Below the pieces are notes generated by a model that was not told the DNA's origin, made no database searches, and was given only the letters and a program-made list of their open reading frames with translations. Of a DNA stretch of 64,000 bases, positions 1 through 10,308 are shown piece after piece. Positions within the stretch are counted from its first letter, which is position 1; the number at the start of each line of letters is the position of its first letter. The stretch is taken from contig MU831921.1 in assembly GCA_029204225.1 (NCBI GenBank), forward strand, positions 32,890-96,889, given 5' to 3'. Source of the DNA: Diphasiastrum complanatum. Lineage: Eukaryota; Streptophyta; Lycopodiopsida; Lycopodiales; Lycopodiaceae. Made by a program: the position numbers and the translations under genes.

Positions 1-442
1 GTTTGAGTTTACCCATTGAGTCAATGGTGACAAAACTGTCACGATTACCAAAAGTGACTCGGCCTTTGCTCCAGTCATGAACGACTCGTGCATTGGTTAG
101 CCACGGACGACCAAGTAGTAATTCATAAGAATAGACATTATTGGGAATATCAAGTACTACAAGATCAACAGAAAACTTGAGACCTCCTAGTTTGATCAGC
201 ATGTGCGGAAGGAAACCGGTAGGTCAGACCACACTTTGATCAGCCATTCGAAGCTGACAAGTAGGTTTTGCTAGCTTGTCTCTTAGATTCCATTCCATCA
301 TGAGGGATGTGGAAATGATATTAACCTCGGAACCTCCATTGAGTACTGCTAAAACTTCATGGGATTGATGATGGGTAGCTGGGATTTTGATGTTGCCTCG
401 TTTACTGAGTGGATTGGTTAGATGTAAGGGCATTTCAGGCAA
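1..442 (-). pseudogene. Ty3/gypsy protease region, inactivated
   Basis: Minus-strand translation gives the retropepsin part of a Ty3/gypsy polyprotein. The flap and active-site neighbourhood reads VLAVLNGGSEVNII, followed by the family motif LLLGRPWLTNARVVHDW further on, near positions 60-120. In this family the active-site triad is D-S/T-G or D-G-G; here the aspartate codon is AAT, so the residue is Asn. An in-frame TGA lies between the two halves, after ADQSVV. It therefore cannot give an active protease. It belongs to the same minus-strand element as the gag and zinc-knuckle pieces to its right. The reverse transcriptase part would lie beyond position 1. Confidence 0.75.
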
Positions 443-727
443 CTCGTCAATAATGGTGGTGGTATTGGATTGGATCTGTTGTTTCCACTGTCCAGCATGC
501 TTCTAGAGTACATGGAAGGGAAGGATGACATTGGCTTGTAGTAAATCTCCCCAGACTTCGGTACCTTCAAGGGTTTTGCTTTCAAAGGGCTTGTGAGGTA
601 CTTTATGGGAAGAGGAAGATTGTTGGTCGACATTGCGGATTTGCTGGCGATACTCATGATACAGCCGAATTTCTTCAGATGGGTGTGGATAAACTATCGA
701 GGTTGAATCATCACTTGGAGGAACCGC

Positions 728-1126
728 CTACGGTTGAGTTTTGCTGGGTGCAAGTGTAGGGGTTTGGCGTTGGGTTTGTGCCCGAGTCAAGACCCAAGCA
801 GGATTTGTTTCAATTGGTAAGGTTTCTATTTGCACTAAACAGACAGGAGTGGTTGGCTTAGATAGGTATGGGCAGTCCTTCACGTGATGTTCAATACCAC
901 AGTTTCCACAAGCTGGAGGAAAGCAGAGTTTATCTGGGCAACGAATACTAGGATGTTTATCTACACTAATAAAGCATCCTCGTATTGTGGGTAGTTGATG
1001 TGCGGCAAAGACAACTTGGTTTGGGTTGTAAGCTTGGGCATTGGGATCCACCGGTTGAGCGTTAGAATCATAGGTATAATAAACAACCGTTGCAGTAGAG
1101 TATTGCTGTTGAGTATTATCTTCCAC
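728..1126 (-). pseudogene. Gypsy gag nucleocapsid (zinc-knuckle) region
   Basis: This frame contains a compact cysteine cluster, CGNCGIEHHVKDC, whose spacing is CX2CX3HX4C rather than the usual CX2CX4HX4C. A Gln/Asn/Pro-rich stretch precedes it, as is common between capsid and nucleocapsid. It lies between the gag capsid (1529-2197) and the protease (1-442), which is the expected order for a minus-strand Ty3/gypsy element. Frame breaks separate it from both. The same unusual knuckle spacing occurs in the gypsy fragment near 53000, so it looks like a lineage trait and not a sequence error. Confidence 0.65.
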
Positions 1127-1528
1127 ATAGTAGGTGGCCGGATCGATGGTATTCAGATCAAGATAATGGACAGCGTTTTGTGGGGTAGGTTGGTTAACAA
1201 CAAACTATTGACGTGGGGATGGGTATTGATTTGGTGCAGGTGGTCGTGGTTGGTAAACTCCTGGTCGTGGCAGAGGTTGTTGTGACGGGTACGGGCGGTA
1301 AGATCGATAGATGGATGGTTTGTTGGCTGCTGGGAAATGATTTTGTAGTTAAGGGCATTCATTAGCAGTGTGATGCTATGAGCAGATTGGACACCAGACA
1401 TTTTCCCTTGCTGGAAAGGATTTCTCAGCAATCTATTTCATGGCGGTTTGAAAATCGGCAGTGAGTTTATCCATATGAGATTGTTGAGCTTTTTGCCAAA
1501 AATCCATTTGATGTAGAAGTTCAGAAGA

Positions 1529-2197
1529 CTAAGCAATATTATCAGATTTCGGGTGATTAGGACGGTACGGATTCTTAGATTTTTTTTCACGATGGTCAAA
1601 GTCATCGTCGGAACCTTCGTCTTCTTCACGGATAGCATCAGTCATCACATCTTTAAGTTGATCATAAAGGTCAACTGGTTTGAGTTCACGGCGGATGTTT
1701 TTTGGCAATCCAACTAAAAATAGTTTTATGGCCATTCATCTAGTGATATTTTCATCAACACATTCTACTTTGAGACGTTTAAAACACTCAATGTAGTTTC
1801 GAACAGACTCTTCGCGATGCATCTTGATATGAGTAATTTGAATGAACGGGCTCTGAGTCAGTTTGGATGATTTGAAACGCTTGATGAGAGCGTCCTTGAG
1901 GGTGGTCCAAGAAGCAAGATCAGGAGCTTTGAGATTCAAGCACCACTCCTTGGCGGTGCCATAGAGTGCCATGGGAAATAGGCGAAGCTTTTCAGTTTCA
2001 GAGGTATCTCCATAAAAACGGCATGCATTATCAAAGTCTTGGAGAAATCGGACTGGGTCAGATTCGCCATCGTACTTTGGTGCATCGATACATGGAATTC
2101 TTCGTTCCATTCGTGGAGGAGTCGGATTAGAAGATTCAGCACAGTCACGAGACATGATGCAGAATATAGATGAGCAGGGCAGGACTGTACTTGACAA
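1529..2197 (-). pseudogene. Ty3/gypsy gag capsid with in-frame stop
   Basis: The frame holds a typical plant retrotransposon gag (Retrotrans_gag) core. It runs DAPKYDGESDPVRFLQDFDN, then a tryptophan-containing middle (AKEWCLNLKAPDLASW, LKDALIKRF), then ESVRNYIECFKRL. An in-frame TGA at about 1736-1738 splits it, and the same frame continues as MAIKLFLVGLP to a second stop at 1529. The protein would form the virus-like particle of the element. The first methionines are uncertain, because the frame opens with a non-ATG codon; MSRDC, or the ATG of MERRIPC, could be the start. Degenerate copy, moderate age. Confidence 0.8.
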
Positions 2198-2259
2198 AAA
2201 GGACAGTTTGCTTGCAGATGGATAGTGTAGGACAAAAACTGGTCTTTCTGATTGTTATA

Positions 2260-2750
2260 GAATTCGCAGACAGGCTGAGAGATCGTGGAGAGGCAGATAA
2301 ATCTAACTGTAATACTCGCGAATTCTGAAAAAGGCTTTTGAATGTCAGAATAGTGATTTTTTTAGATTTTTTGGAAAAATTTTGGCGTTTCAGAATTCGC
2401 AGATAGTACATGGAAATCGTGCTCTGTGAGGACGAATTCTTAGGCTGGATGACGAATTCTAACAGAGAGGTTTGACTGGCAGATAGGGAATATAAAGAAA
2501 AATGTGATGTTTTGACAGTAAATGGGCAAAATCTGTGAGATAGAATTCACGGAGCTGCTGAAGGACTGATCTTAATGAGATCTAGCCTCAGTGAAGTCGG
2601 CGAATTCTAGGACAAAGATTTTGATGAGAAATAAGGGATTTTGACAGTATATCAGGCCGTTTTCTCAAAATCTGAATGTGGTCAGAATTCATGGAGGTGA
2701 TAAAATGAAAGATCAGGGTCTGTTAGGGCTGCAGACAGACTAGCGAATTC
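2260..2750 (-). repeat. Gypsy leader with nine GAATTC sites in diverged tandem units
   Basis: Between gag and the primer-binding site the leader carries GAATTC at 2260, 2320, 2393, 2434, 2454, 2543, 2602, 2685 and 2745. Flanks alternate between AGAATTCGC and its reverse complement, so the site is the centre of a longer palindromic motif. Two units of about 130-140 bp (starting near 2508 and 2638, both opening with TTTTGACAGTA) can be aligned, so part of the pattern comes from old tandem duplication. Function unknown. Leaders of this kind normally carry packaging and translation signals. Confidence 0.6.
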
Positions 2751-2990
2751 TGATATACCTTTTTTGTTGTGAAAAATGTCACTTGGGTCACTTCTTTTGA
2801 AGAAAATGCCCAAGTTGACTCTTTTGTTGCTTCCCGTCGGTTTGAGAAGTTGCTCCGCAGCTCGTGTAGGACCTGGAGAGACGATGCGTGCTGTTTGTTG
2901 GTAGATAGAGATAAGCACACAAGCAAACATACAACACAGAAGCAAAAAAACAAAAGAAAAGGGAGAAGAAGCTAGGTAGAAAAATACTTA

Positions 2991-3010
2991 AAAAGCGGCA
3001 ACAGCACCAA
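2991..3010 (-). promoter_or_regulatory. Probable primer-binding site of the left gypsy element
   Basis: On the minus strand the sequence directly after the LTR end (CAACA) reads TTGGTGCTGTTGCCGCTTTT. Many plant Ty3/gypsy elements have the related TGGCGCCGTTGCCGGGGA at this position, so this is read as a diverged primer-binding site. It fixes the inner edge of the LTR at position 3011. Confidence 0.5.
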
Positions 3011-3836
3011 TGTTGGAAGTATTTCTAGTGTGTGCAGTGGCTAGATCTACTTATAGGTATAGTATAGGGATGAAGAGATTCGTCCACTTTTTAAGTTTCT
3101 ACCAAGGTTCAAACAGAAATCCGAAACTAAGACGTAATGACGGAAGCACTAAGGCTTACCCAACTAGTGCTCAAAACGGAAATGAAACTATCTAAAGTGA
3201 CAAAATACAAACCCTTGCTAAGACTTACCCAGCTAGCAAGGTGTTTAATCTAAATTCTACTTAACACCCAAAGGGTAATAAAATAATATTGCGACTAATA
3301 TTAAGAAAATAAGCAATAAAGAACATGCCACAATAAACCGATGAAAAGGAGGCAAGAGGAGGCCCGAGCACCTTCCCTCAAGCTATGCACCTTTCCAAAG
3401 GGAACACAAATGACATAGAATGATAATTCTCCAAAATAGAGAGCAAGATAGCTTAATCTCAAAAGTGTTGGTTACAATGCAAATACCTCTCCTTTTATGG
3501 CAAGGAGGGTCTTCCATAAGTGTCTACTAACTTATGGGACTAATCTGTTTCTAGCTTTTCAAGAACTTCTAACTTAGGATTTAGAACTTCAAATTTCTTA
3601 ACTTAGGAAAACTTAAGATAAAATATTTCTAGTCTTAAGTTTTCTAGGTCTAAGTTCTAAATCTAAGTTTAGGCTATTTTATTATTATTTAAGCTTCTAC
3701 TCATGGACTTACAAAACACATGCCATGGCTTGAAGTTTATTGACAGATACTCATATGTGGTCTTACAAAACACATGCCATAGAGTTTTATTATTATTATT
3801 ATTTTTATTTTCTCTGTGTTAGCACAGTTGCTAACA
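3011..3836 (-). mobile_element. Probable 5' LTR of the left gypsy element
   Basis: In plus-strand coordinates the segment starts TGTTGGAAG and a plausible far end is GCTAACA at 3836, giving TG...CA ends in the element's own orientation. The inner edge is supported by the adjacent primer-binding site. The outer edge is a guess, because the partner LTR and the target duplication lie outside the window. Inside are a long imperfect hairpin (about 3566-3672, arms built on AACTTAGG/CCTAAGTT-like words) and two direct copies of CTTACAAAACACATGCCAT (3708 and 3764). No coding capacity. Confidence 0.4.
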
Positions 3837-5430
3837 TTTGAGGATTCCGTTCTGTTGGTTGTGCATGGTAAGTGTGTTACCATCATGCCCAAGGATTTTT
3901 ATTTCTCAAAAGACTTTAGGAGATAATTCAACCTCCATTTGGATAACGCCAGCACCTCCAAGGATCTACCTCTGGATATAACAGACCTCCCCACCACCTT
4001 TAACAAGAAGAGGAGGTAGTCTCGTCCTACAAAATCAAGATCTCACAGGCCGACTGCTTCCCTACCTCCGAAAGTCATCCCTACAAAGCGGCCTGACATC
4101 GTCCTGACCACTAGTTCAGCGTCTTCTGAGTCTGAATTAGACTCATGATCAGCTTCTCCTCCTCTTGTTGCTCATCAACCTCCTCAAAAGGTTTCCTCAT
4201 CGAGGAGCTTGATAAGATAACATAGAAATATGTAGATATTGTTTCCAAATCCTATACATTTAATAAGTAAGTCTTTCCAGTTAAGTTATGATGCTTTTAA
4301 TTTGATGTTTATATTTTTTTTAGTAATGATTCTAATTTCATTTTTAATTTTGCAGCCGTCATTGGAGCCTGAACATTCTTTCAATCAAAATAAATGAAGG
4401 AGTATCAAATTTTCTGTGTGTAAAAATAAATTCAGCTAAGAATACACATAGAGAATTTGATTCTCTACTTCATACAACCATTAGAAAAATATCGACAACA
4501 GCCAAATCTATTGGCGAAATAAAAACAAAAACTATCAAGGTATATAATATTGCTGATATGGATCTTTTTTTGTTTTAATCATCTTTGCATGAATAAATTA
4601 TTTATCATAATTTTAGTAGTTTTCATTTAATATCTATAGTCTGTACAACAAAACAATTCTTTTAGTTGTGCCTGGTGTGTGCTATACAATACAAAGCTAT
4701 TTTTTGAGTGGTACAACCTACAAGTGGACGTTGATATTGACAAGGTAATATTTTGTTCATTTGACGTTTTTTTTTCTCATCCTGATTTCTATTTCTTTAG
4801 TATCGTTGTTAGTAAATTGCTCATCCACCATGTTGGTAATGACAGTTCAATCATGGAATTACAAGCTTTTGCGAGTCATACGACGTCATCGAAAGTGTAA
4901 AGCACATTTCGCTTACATAGTGCGGTACTTAAGTGTTGGCAAATTTGTAAATAGATCAACATAGGTATCATTCTCTCTGATTGTCAACCATTATTGATTA
5001 CCTGATTTGAAAATAGGTTTAATTAGTTGACAAATTCAAAATCTTTAACCAAAAGTGAAAAAATATTGGACCTTATTACCGGCTGATTACATTTCAACAA
5101 GGTTTTTAACCTTTTTATGCTAATTCTGTTCAATCAATAATTGACAGATTTAGAACAATTGCAAACTTTGACGGGTCTTTCAAGAATTTACATATATGGG
5201 ATTTTCGAATTCCATTCAATGTGGACCAAAAATGTGAAAAAATCAATTACTAGCATCAACTTATGATTTCCACAGTTGCCCTCCCATTTTGAACTGATTC
5301 CGAAACATCTGGCATGCATCAGACATGACATGCAATGATCATTCCAAAATCAAAATTGCGTAACAACTGAGAAATTAGCTTTTTAACTAGCTTTTATAAA
5401 AACAATATTCATGCATGAAATTCATTTGAT
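3837..5430 (+). other. Non-coding stretch with traces of degraded coding sequence
   Basis: No intact gene. Plus-strand frames near 3950-4190 and 4390-4550 read as protein-like text broken by stops (for example SRSHRPTASLPPKVIPTKRP and a short Lys/Thr-rich run). Short open pieces at 4660-4744 and 4830-4962 are bounded by GT/AG-like dinucleotides. This could be a decayed multi-exon gene or transposon, but I recognise no domain. The last 450 bases (4980-5430) are AT-rich and featureless. Confidence 0.25.
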
Positions 5431-5548
5431 CAGACTATTGTAACTCACTAAACCATGTACATAGACATGCAAATAGATTCAAAATAGTATTTTCAGTATT
5501 GGGAATGTACAATACTACTTTACTCACTATTATGCAATCAGCAGAGCT

Positions 5549-5900
5549 GTGCTCTAATACCACTTTAATGATTGCCAAGTGAAGATCTGTCAAGATTCTG
5601 TTGCATGCAACCAAATGGATGCATGTGGAGCCATACCACCCAACCAACAAAAAATGGATAATCAAATCCCTAACTGCTTCACACCCGAGCCACGGTGATT
5701 GAATGCAAGAGAGGAGAGGATCTTGGCCTTGGAAAATTGAAAACTGAATGAGGAGATGGGTGAGTTCCTACAAGAGATATAGGTCCCAAAAGCTAAGAAA
5801 TATTTCCTATAGGATCCCCAAGACCAATCCAAAAGCATTTGACCTCCTACTGTTGCACCAAAAGCTGTCAATCACCATGCATTAGCTACATAGGCCCAAA
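5549..5900 (-). mobile_element. LTR fragment with primer-binding site (family D, copy 1)
   Basis: On the minus strand TGGTATTAGAGC (rc of 5549-5560) closely matches the initiator-Met primer-binding site TGGTATCAGAGC. The sequence to its right, 5561-5900, is shared with 51540-51900: both contain CCTGTTGCATGCAACCAAA, CCAACCAACAA and a shared GCAATTGACCTC/GCATTTGACCTC word. I read it as the end of an LTR retrotransposon whose body has been lost or has decayed. No coding sequence in it. Confidence 0.45.
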
Positions 5901-6660
5901 TAGAACATTTGGGCCCTCACAAGGTTATTACTCAAGATCACTATTTTGACCGTCAAGATCACTTTGTGTTTCTTGAGATCAAGTTGTGTTTCCCAACTTA
6001 AGAACCTTACATTACTGGCCTAGTCCAAAATGACGTGGCATAACTAATAATCTTGTACACTGGAGTACTAGATATTCGTGCCAAGGACTATTTCGAATCC
6101 CTCATATAGGACATGGACGTAACATACTGTGTGGATTGCTTTGCAAGAGGAGAGCTTTTCTATGTGAATTTGTATGTGTTAGTTTATCGATTTGCAAATT
6201 GTTAACTTAAGCACTATTCTTTGTCAAGAAAAAAACAACAATAGAGGAGTTGCGAATGGACAAGGAAGTCACAATGACCACCACCAAGAGCATCGCTAAA
6301 ACAAAGAGGGCTTCTACTAAGGATAAAAAATTCTAGGATTGTATAAGGTTTTTGTTGTAAAGCTATCTTCATAAGCTTTACTTCTGGCGCCACTGGCGCC
6401 AGCATTGTCCCCGGCGCCAGCAGCGCCCCTGCTACTCCTGGCGCCAACGCCTCTGGTGCCAGACCCGGCGCCACTGTGACCAGAATCCAGTCGGCGCCAA
6501 GTTCCTATGGCTGAAAACCTTTGATCAGTTCTAGCAAAGTCCAGCGAGCTCAGATCGATGTGCAATCACCTCACACGATCTAGGCATGATTAAAGGAAGC
6601 CTGGGGATCAATAAAATATAGAGAGAGAAAATGACTTTCTAGAAAGAGAAATCCTAGAGA
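5901..6660. other. Non-coding stretch with GGCGCC cluster
   Basis: No gene is supported. Six GGCGCC palindromes occur within 113 bp (6386, 6395, 6413, 6440, 6467, 6493), in the context (C)TGGCGCCAG. Three more copies of the TGGCGCCAG word lie at about 7049, 7242 and 7431. The surrounding sequence is AT-rich, so the cluster stands out. A 26-codon ATG frame at 6256-6336 is lysine-rich but has no other support. Confidence 0.5.
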
Positions 6661-6670
6661 GAGAAAAACG

Positions 6671-6790
6671 TGCTTTACCAGCCTGGGTAGAGTGCTTGGT
6701 ATGAGGGGGGGGTGCCGAATCCCACCAATACTATAGGGGAGTGCGGGTTGCGACTCAGGGCGAGCTCCAACCAAGTCTCAGCCTCCCTTG
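6671..6790 (+). repeat. 120-bp direct repeat, copy 1
   Basis: Nearly identical to 9437-9556, with only a few mismatches plus a one-base difference in a G-run. The shared block starts GTGCTTTACCA and ends CAGCCTCCCTTG; flanks on both sides are unrelated. There are no poly-A tails or obvious terminal inverted repeats. GGTTGCGACTC inside it resembles a Pol III B box, so a SINE origin is possible but unproven. Confidence 0.7.
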
Positions 6791-6860
6791 CTGGAATGTT
6801 GTCATGGCTCTCGCCTTGGCATGCTAGCGCCTCGAAGACTAGGGTCGGTCACACACTTGA

Positions 6861-9430
6861 AGTGTAACCTTCTCACATTTATCAATAAAGTGGGATTTTT
6901 CTCAAACTGACTCTGATTACCTTCTGGGTTTCAGTGTTCGGTAAAAGCGCCAGTTGTAAGGCCGCTTTCAAATTTTTTAAATTGGCACATAGCTGAGGGT
7001 CGTATCCCGGGAAGCCAACGGTATGCCGTCGGGACCATTCGGTCTGTGGCGCCAGCGGTATGCTGTCGGGACCATTTGGTCCAGGAACTGGTTGTCTCTA
7101 CATCTATCGCGGCTTGTGGTTCTGAGTGTTCCTTGCATGAACGTGAATGGGTTAAGCTCTTGGGGAACGGGCTCTAACCTGTCGCTGAGTTGGATGGCTT
7201 GCTTGGGTGGAAGTTACGTGTTTATGGCTGTCCAGTATGGCGTGGCGCCAGGTTGGCTTCCAGCGCTCGTGACGAAGCTTTCAGTTGGTTAAGTCTGATG
7301 TAAGTCAGACCGTTTTCTTGGAATGGATGTTACTCATTTGTAACGAAGCTTCGAGTTGGTCAAGCTTGATGTATGTCGGGCGGCTTGCTTGGAGGGAAGT
7401 CACCCACATCGGGACCCCCGATCTGGCATGGCGCCAGGTTGGATCTCAATGTTGGTTTTCGGAACTTCAAGTTGGCTAAGTCTGATTGTTGTTGGCGAGT
7501 TGGCTGCTTGTATGTCAAGTGGGTTTGGATGGCAAGAGTTGAAGGCTGGGAAGCTAAGTCGTGGTTCCCGGGCCCCTTTGGGATGCCTATGCTACATGTG
7601 GTATCAAAGCCGACTGGCCGGTCAGCTATGCGGATCTCACGGAAATGGCCACTATTTGGGGTTCATCAAGACAACTGTTGTGCAAGGTGCTGCCCACAGT
7701 GTAAGCATGGGTGCGTCCACAGTCGGGGTGGTCGGCAGAAGGGGGGACTTGATGAGTCAAAGTGTTGCCCTCAAGGTGTAAGCATGGTTAGTTCTCGCGG
7801 TTCAGGCCTAGCGCTGTCTGCACATAGGACGGATGAGGCAAAGTGCTGTCTAGTTAGGTGAAAGCACGGTCTGTACCTTGTGGGGTGCGGGGCGACATAT
7901 TCGAACTGTACGGGTTAACCATTGATACAGAGATGCTGCTCGAATTCGGATGTAAAGCACGGGTGGTTAGCTGTCGGTGCGGGATAGCTGCCGATCGTTT
8001 AGCTATAAGGGCTATCGACCAAAAAGTGGTGGGGCGTGACTGAGGCAATGTGCTGCTTAATGGTGAAAGCACGGATAGTTGGAGGGGTGTCCTATGTGGG
8101 CTAATTCTGTGATCGATTTGTATGGGCGCGGCCAGGCAAAGGTCCGTTGGCAGGACCATCTCAAAGGGAGACCTTGTCTTTGTTACTTGTTAGTAAACCT
8201 GCCTGAGTGTCTTACTTGTATGTATTCGTGGTGAGTCTTAGTACTTGTGCTTTGCCTGGTTTGCATGATTGCTTGTGATACAAGGAGCTGATGGCTCGAG
8301 AAGGAACCTTTCTTTTGAAGGCTGATACCATCAAACAAAGAAAACTACAGAATCCGTGGGGTGGATTTGCAGTTCAAGTACTCGCACGTGAACGACAATG
8401 AAACGACTCCATGTTTGCAAAGGATGGATGGCTAGCCTGTTTCTTGGGTTAGTTTCATTTGCGACAACGCCCACCAGACGCAAGCATGAAGTCAAAAGTT
8501 GGAAAGGGCAATTTCAGGGGAGATCTTCTATGGAGCAGTTGGTCTTCATTTTGGGACGGCCACCTTCGGAACTGAAACTCACTGAGCATGGGTGATATCC
8601 AGTATCAGTTGGGTTTTTCCTCAAAGGGGAAAGACTAGGATCCTCTTTAGAGATTGGCAACAAGTTGGATCGAGCCATAATCCTAGCAGATGGGAAGCAA
8701 AGTGTTGGAAAGGCTTTTTGTCCGAAGAACTCTACTCTAAGTCCGATCAATTGATTTTATAAGTGGAGGGGAACTATCACACACACCTCTCTCTTGGGGC
8801 AAATTTTGAATGAAAGTTGATCAAAACGGGGGCAAATTCAAGGTGACCTAGCCATATACTCACACGAGAAGACTGGCGAACTTTGGACCTAATAAGTTGA
8901 CAAGTTTTTGTTGTGGAAAGGAAAGCTTGTTATAGGTTTTCTCTAGACCAGCAATGATGAGGAAACATATGAGTACGCTAGCTTGTGTTACGTGTAAGGC
9001 AGCTGATCAATGAAGGAACTGTGAAAGTTGAGTCTTGCATGAGAGACTTGGTATTTCGAACGGACGCTAAGGGATAGTTCGCGTTGAGATCGGACTAGTG
9101 CAAACTTTGGGTGCATGTGTCTGATTCAAAGAGAGCTACTTGAAGCCAAGCTCAATGTATCTTTCTTGTTTTGACTGTGAGGCAACTGACCAGTGATAGA
9201 ATTGTGAAAGTCAAGTTTTGCGCGACGGACATGGTGCTTCACACAAACGCGAAGAGATAGTTCGTATGCGAATCAAACTGGTGTGACCCTTTGGCTTTCC
9301 ACGAGGTCAATGGTTACATTTGGGCTGATTCAAAGAGCTACTTCAAGCTGAGTGAGAGGTGCATTGCAGAGTACTCAATCTTTGCCTACCTTAAAGAGCC
9401 AAGATGGAAAAGTATCAAGATCAGGCTGGG
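6861..9430 (+). other. GC-richer non-coding region with repeated stem-loops
   Basis: No reading frame here looks like a real gene; the longer frames overlap each other and lack recognisable motifs. The stretch is locally GC-richer than its surroundings and holds many imperfect internal repeats, such as GGTATGCYGTCGGGACCATT twice near 7020-7078. Four copies of a GTGCTG...AGCAC stem-loop lie between 7686 and 8075. Long repeat-bearing non-coding DNA just upstream of the unrecognised ORF at 9502 could be the leader or LTR of the same element. Confidence 0.4.
7686..8075 (+). repeat. Four dispersed GTGCTG/AGCAC stem-loop repeats
   Basis: Copies lie at about 7686-7710, 7759-7790, 7841-7870 and 8046-8075. 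Each has a GATGAGKCAA-like lead (weakest in the first copy), then GTGCTG (or GTGTTG), 10-14 unpaired bases, then GTGAAAGCACGG or GTGTAAGCATGG. GTGCT and AGCAC can pair. The third and fourth copies keep perfect stems, while the first two carry T/C changes. Confidence 0.55.
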
Positions 9431-9436
9431 ACAAGG

Positions 9437-9556
9437 TGCTTTACCAACCTGGGTAGAGTGCTTGGTATGAGGGGGGGTGCCGAATCCCACCAATACTATA
9501 GGGGAGTGCGGGTTGCGACTCAGGACGAGCTCCAACCAAGTCTCAGCCTCCCTTGG
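9437..9556 (+). repeat. 120-bp direct repeat, copy 2
   Basis: Second copy of the block at 6671-6790. Its right end overlaps the opening of the unrecognised frame that starts at 9502, so the repeat contributes the first codons of that frame or was placed in front of it. Confidence 0.7.
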
Positions 9557-10308
9557 TCACCAAGCAATTGGGGTCTAAGGAGGCTGCTGCCATCAAGGAG
9601 CTGGATGTTGTTTATCCAAGGACAAAAAAGCGAGCCACCCCCCAACCGACAGCAGAACCAATCTCACCAGCCCCACCTACTAAGAAGCAGAATGGGAAGG
9701 CGGTCAGCACAGAAGCAGATGTCCCGCATGACATTCTATCCAGCGACATCGGGGTAGAATATGCTGAATCCAGAGGGAGCCTTAAACCATCTCAGGTCAC
9801 AAAGGAAGTCCTAGAGTAGCAGACGGCCTTACTTCACCAGGCCCAACAATGCCGACAAGCAGTAGCAGCAACAACAGGCAGCTCCGGAACGGCAAGCACT
9901 TCCGGCTCTGATCCTATGGGCGTGATTCCGTCCACACAGGCAATCTCCTCGCCATCACTTGCTCTCACACTCCCACCACCAGCCCCACCGTTTACTGCCA
10001 CCTCCACAACCTCACTAACTCTCAACACAGACTTCCCTTCCACACTTCCACAAAAGCCCTCTCTTGTACAAATCCCCACCCTACTTGACTCCACAGTCAA
10101 CATAGATGATTTTGCATTACAATTACTAACTGCATTACCATCAACCATTGTCACCACTAACCCAATCCCACACTCTCTGCCACATAGTACCTCCCCACCC
10201 TTCAATCCACAATCACCTCCACCTGCCTTTCATACACCATCTAGCCTTGTTCCTGATTTTCTACCATTTAACCCCATGCCGTATCCTAACTACACCCCCA
10301 CCCTCCCT
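9502..10308 (+). pseudogene. Unrecognised long ORF, N-terminal half (split by Copia)
   Basis: One frame runs from about 9502 to the Copia insertion point, with a single internal TAG at 9817-9819. The translation has a Lys/Pro-rich start (KKRATPQPTAEPISPAPPTK) and then a long Pro/Ser/Thr-rich linker. I recognise no family. The frame is cut exactly at the Copia target duplication TCCCT (10304-10308). If the element is removed, codon 10306-10308 (Pro) is followed in phase by GAC at 16519, and the frame continues into the second half. It may be the structural protein of a large element or a lineage-specific gene. The stops show decay. Confidence 0.6.
10304..10308 (+). repeat. Copia target-site duplication, left
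   Basis: TCCCT directly before the 5' LTR, matching TCCCT at 16514-16518 after the 3' LTR. Confidence 0.95.

Noticed and set aside
6214-6565. Ala/Pro/Gly-rich minus-strand protein
   Set aside because: It follows only from the GGCGCC cluster; no start, splice site or homologous motif supports it.
7023-7861. Overlapping plus-strand frames of 60-160 codons
   Set aside because: They overlap one another in different frames, have no motif and consist of imperfect repeats; the open length reflects higher GC.
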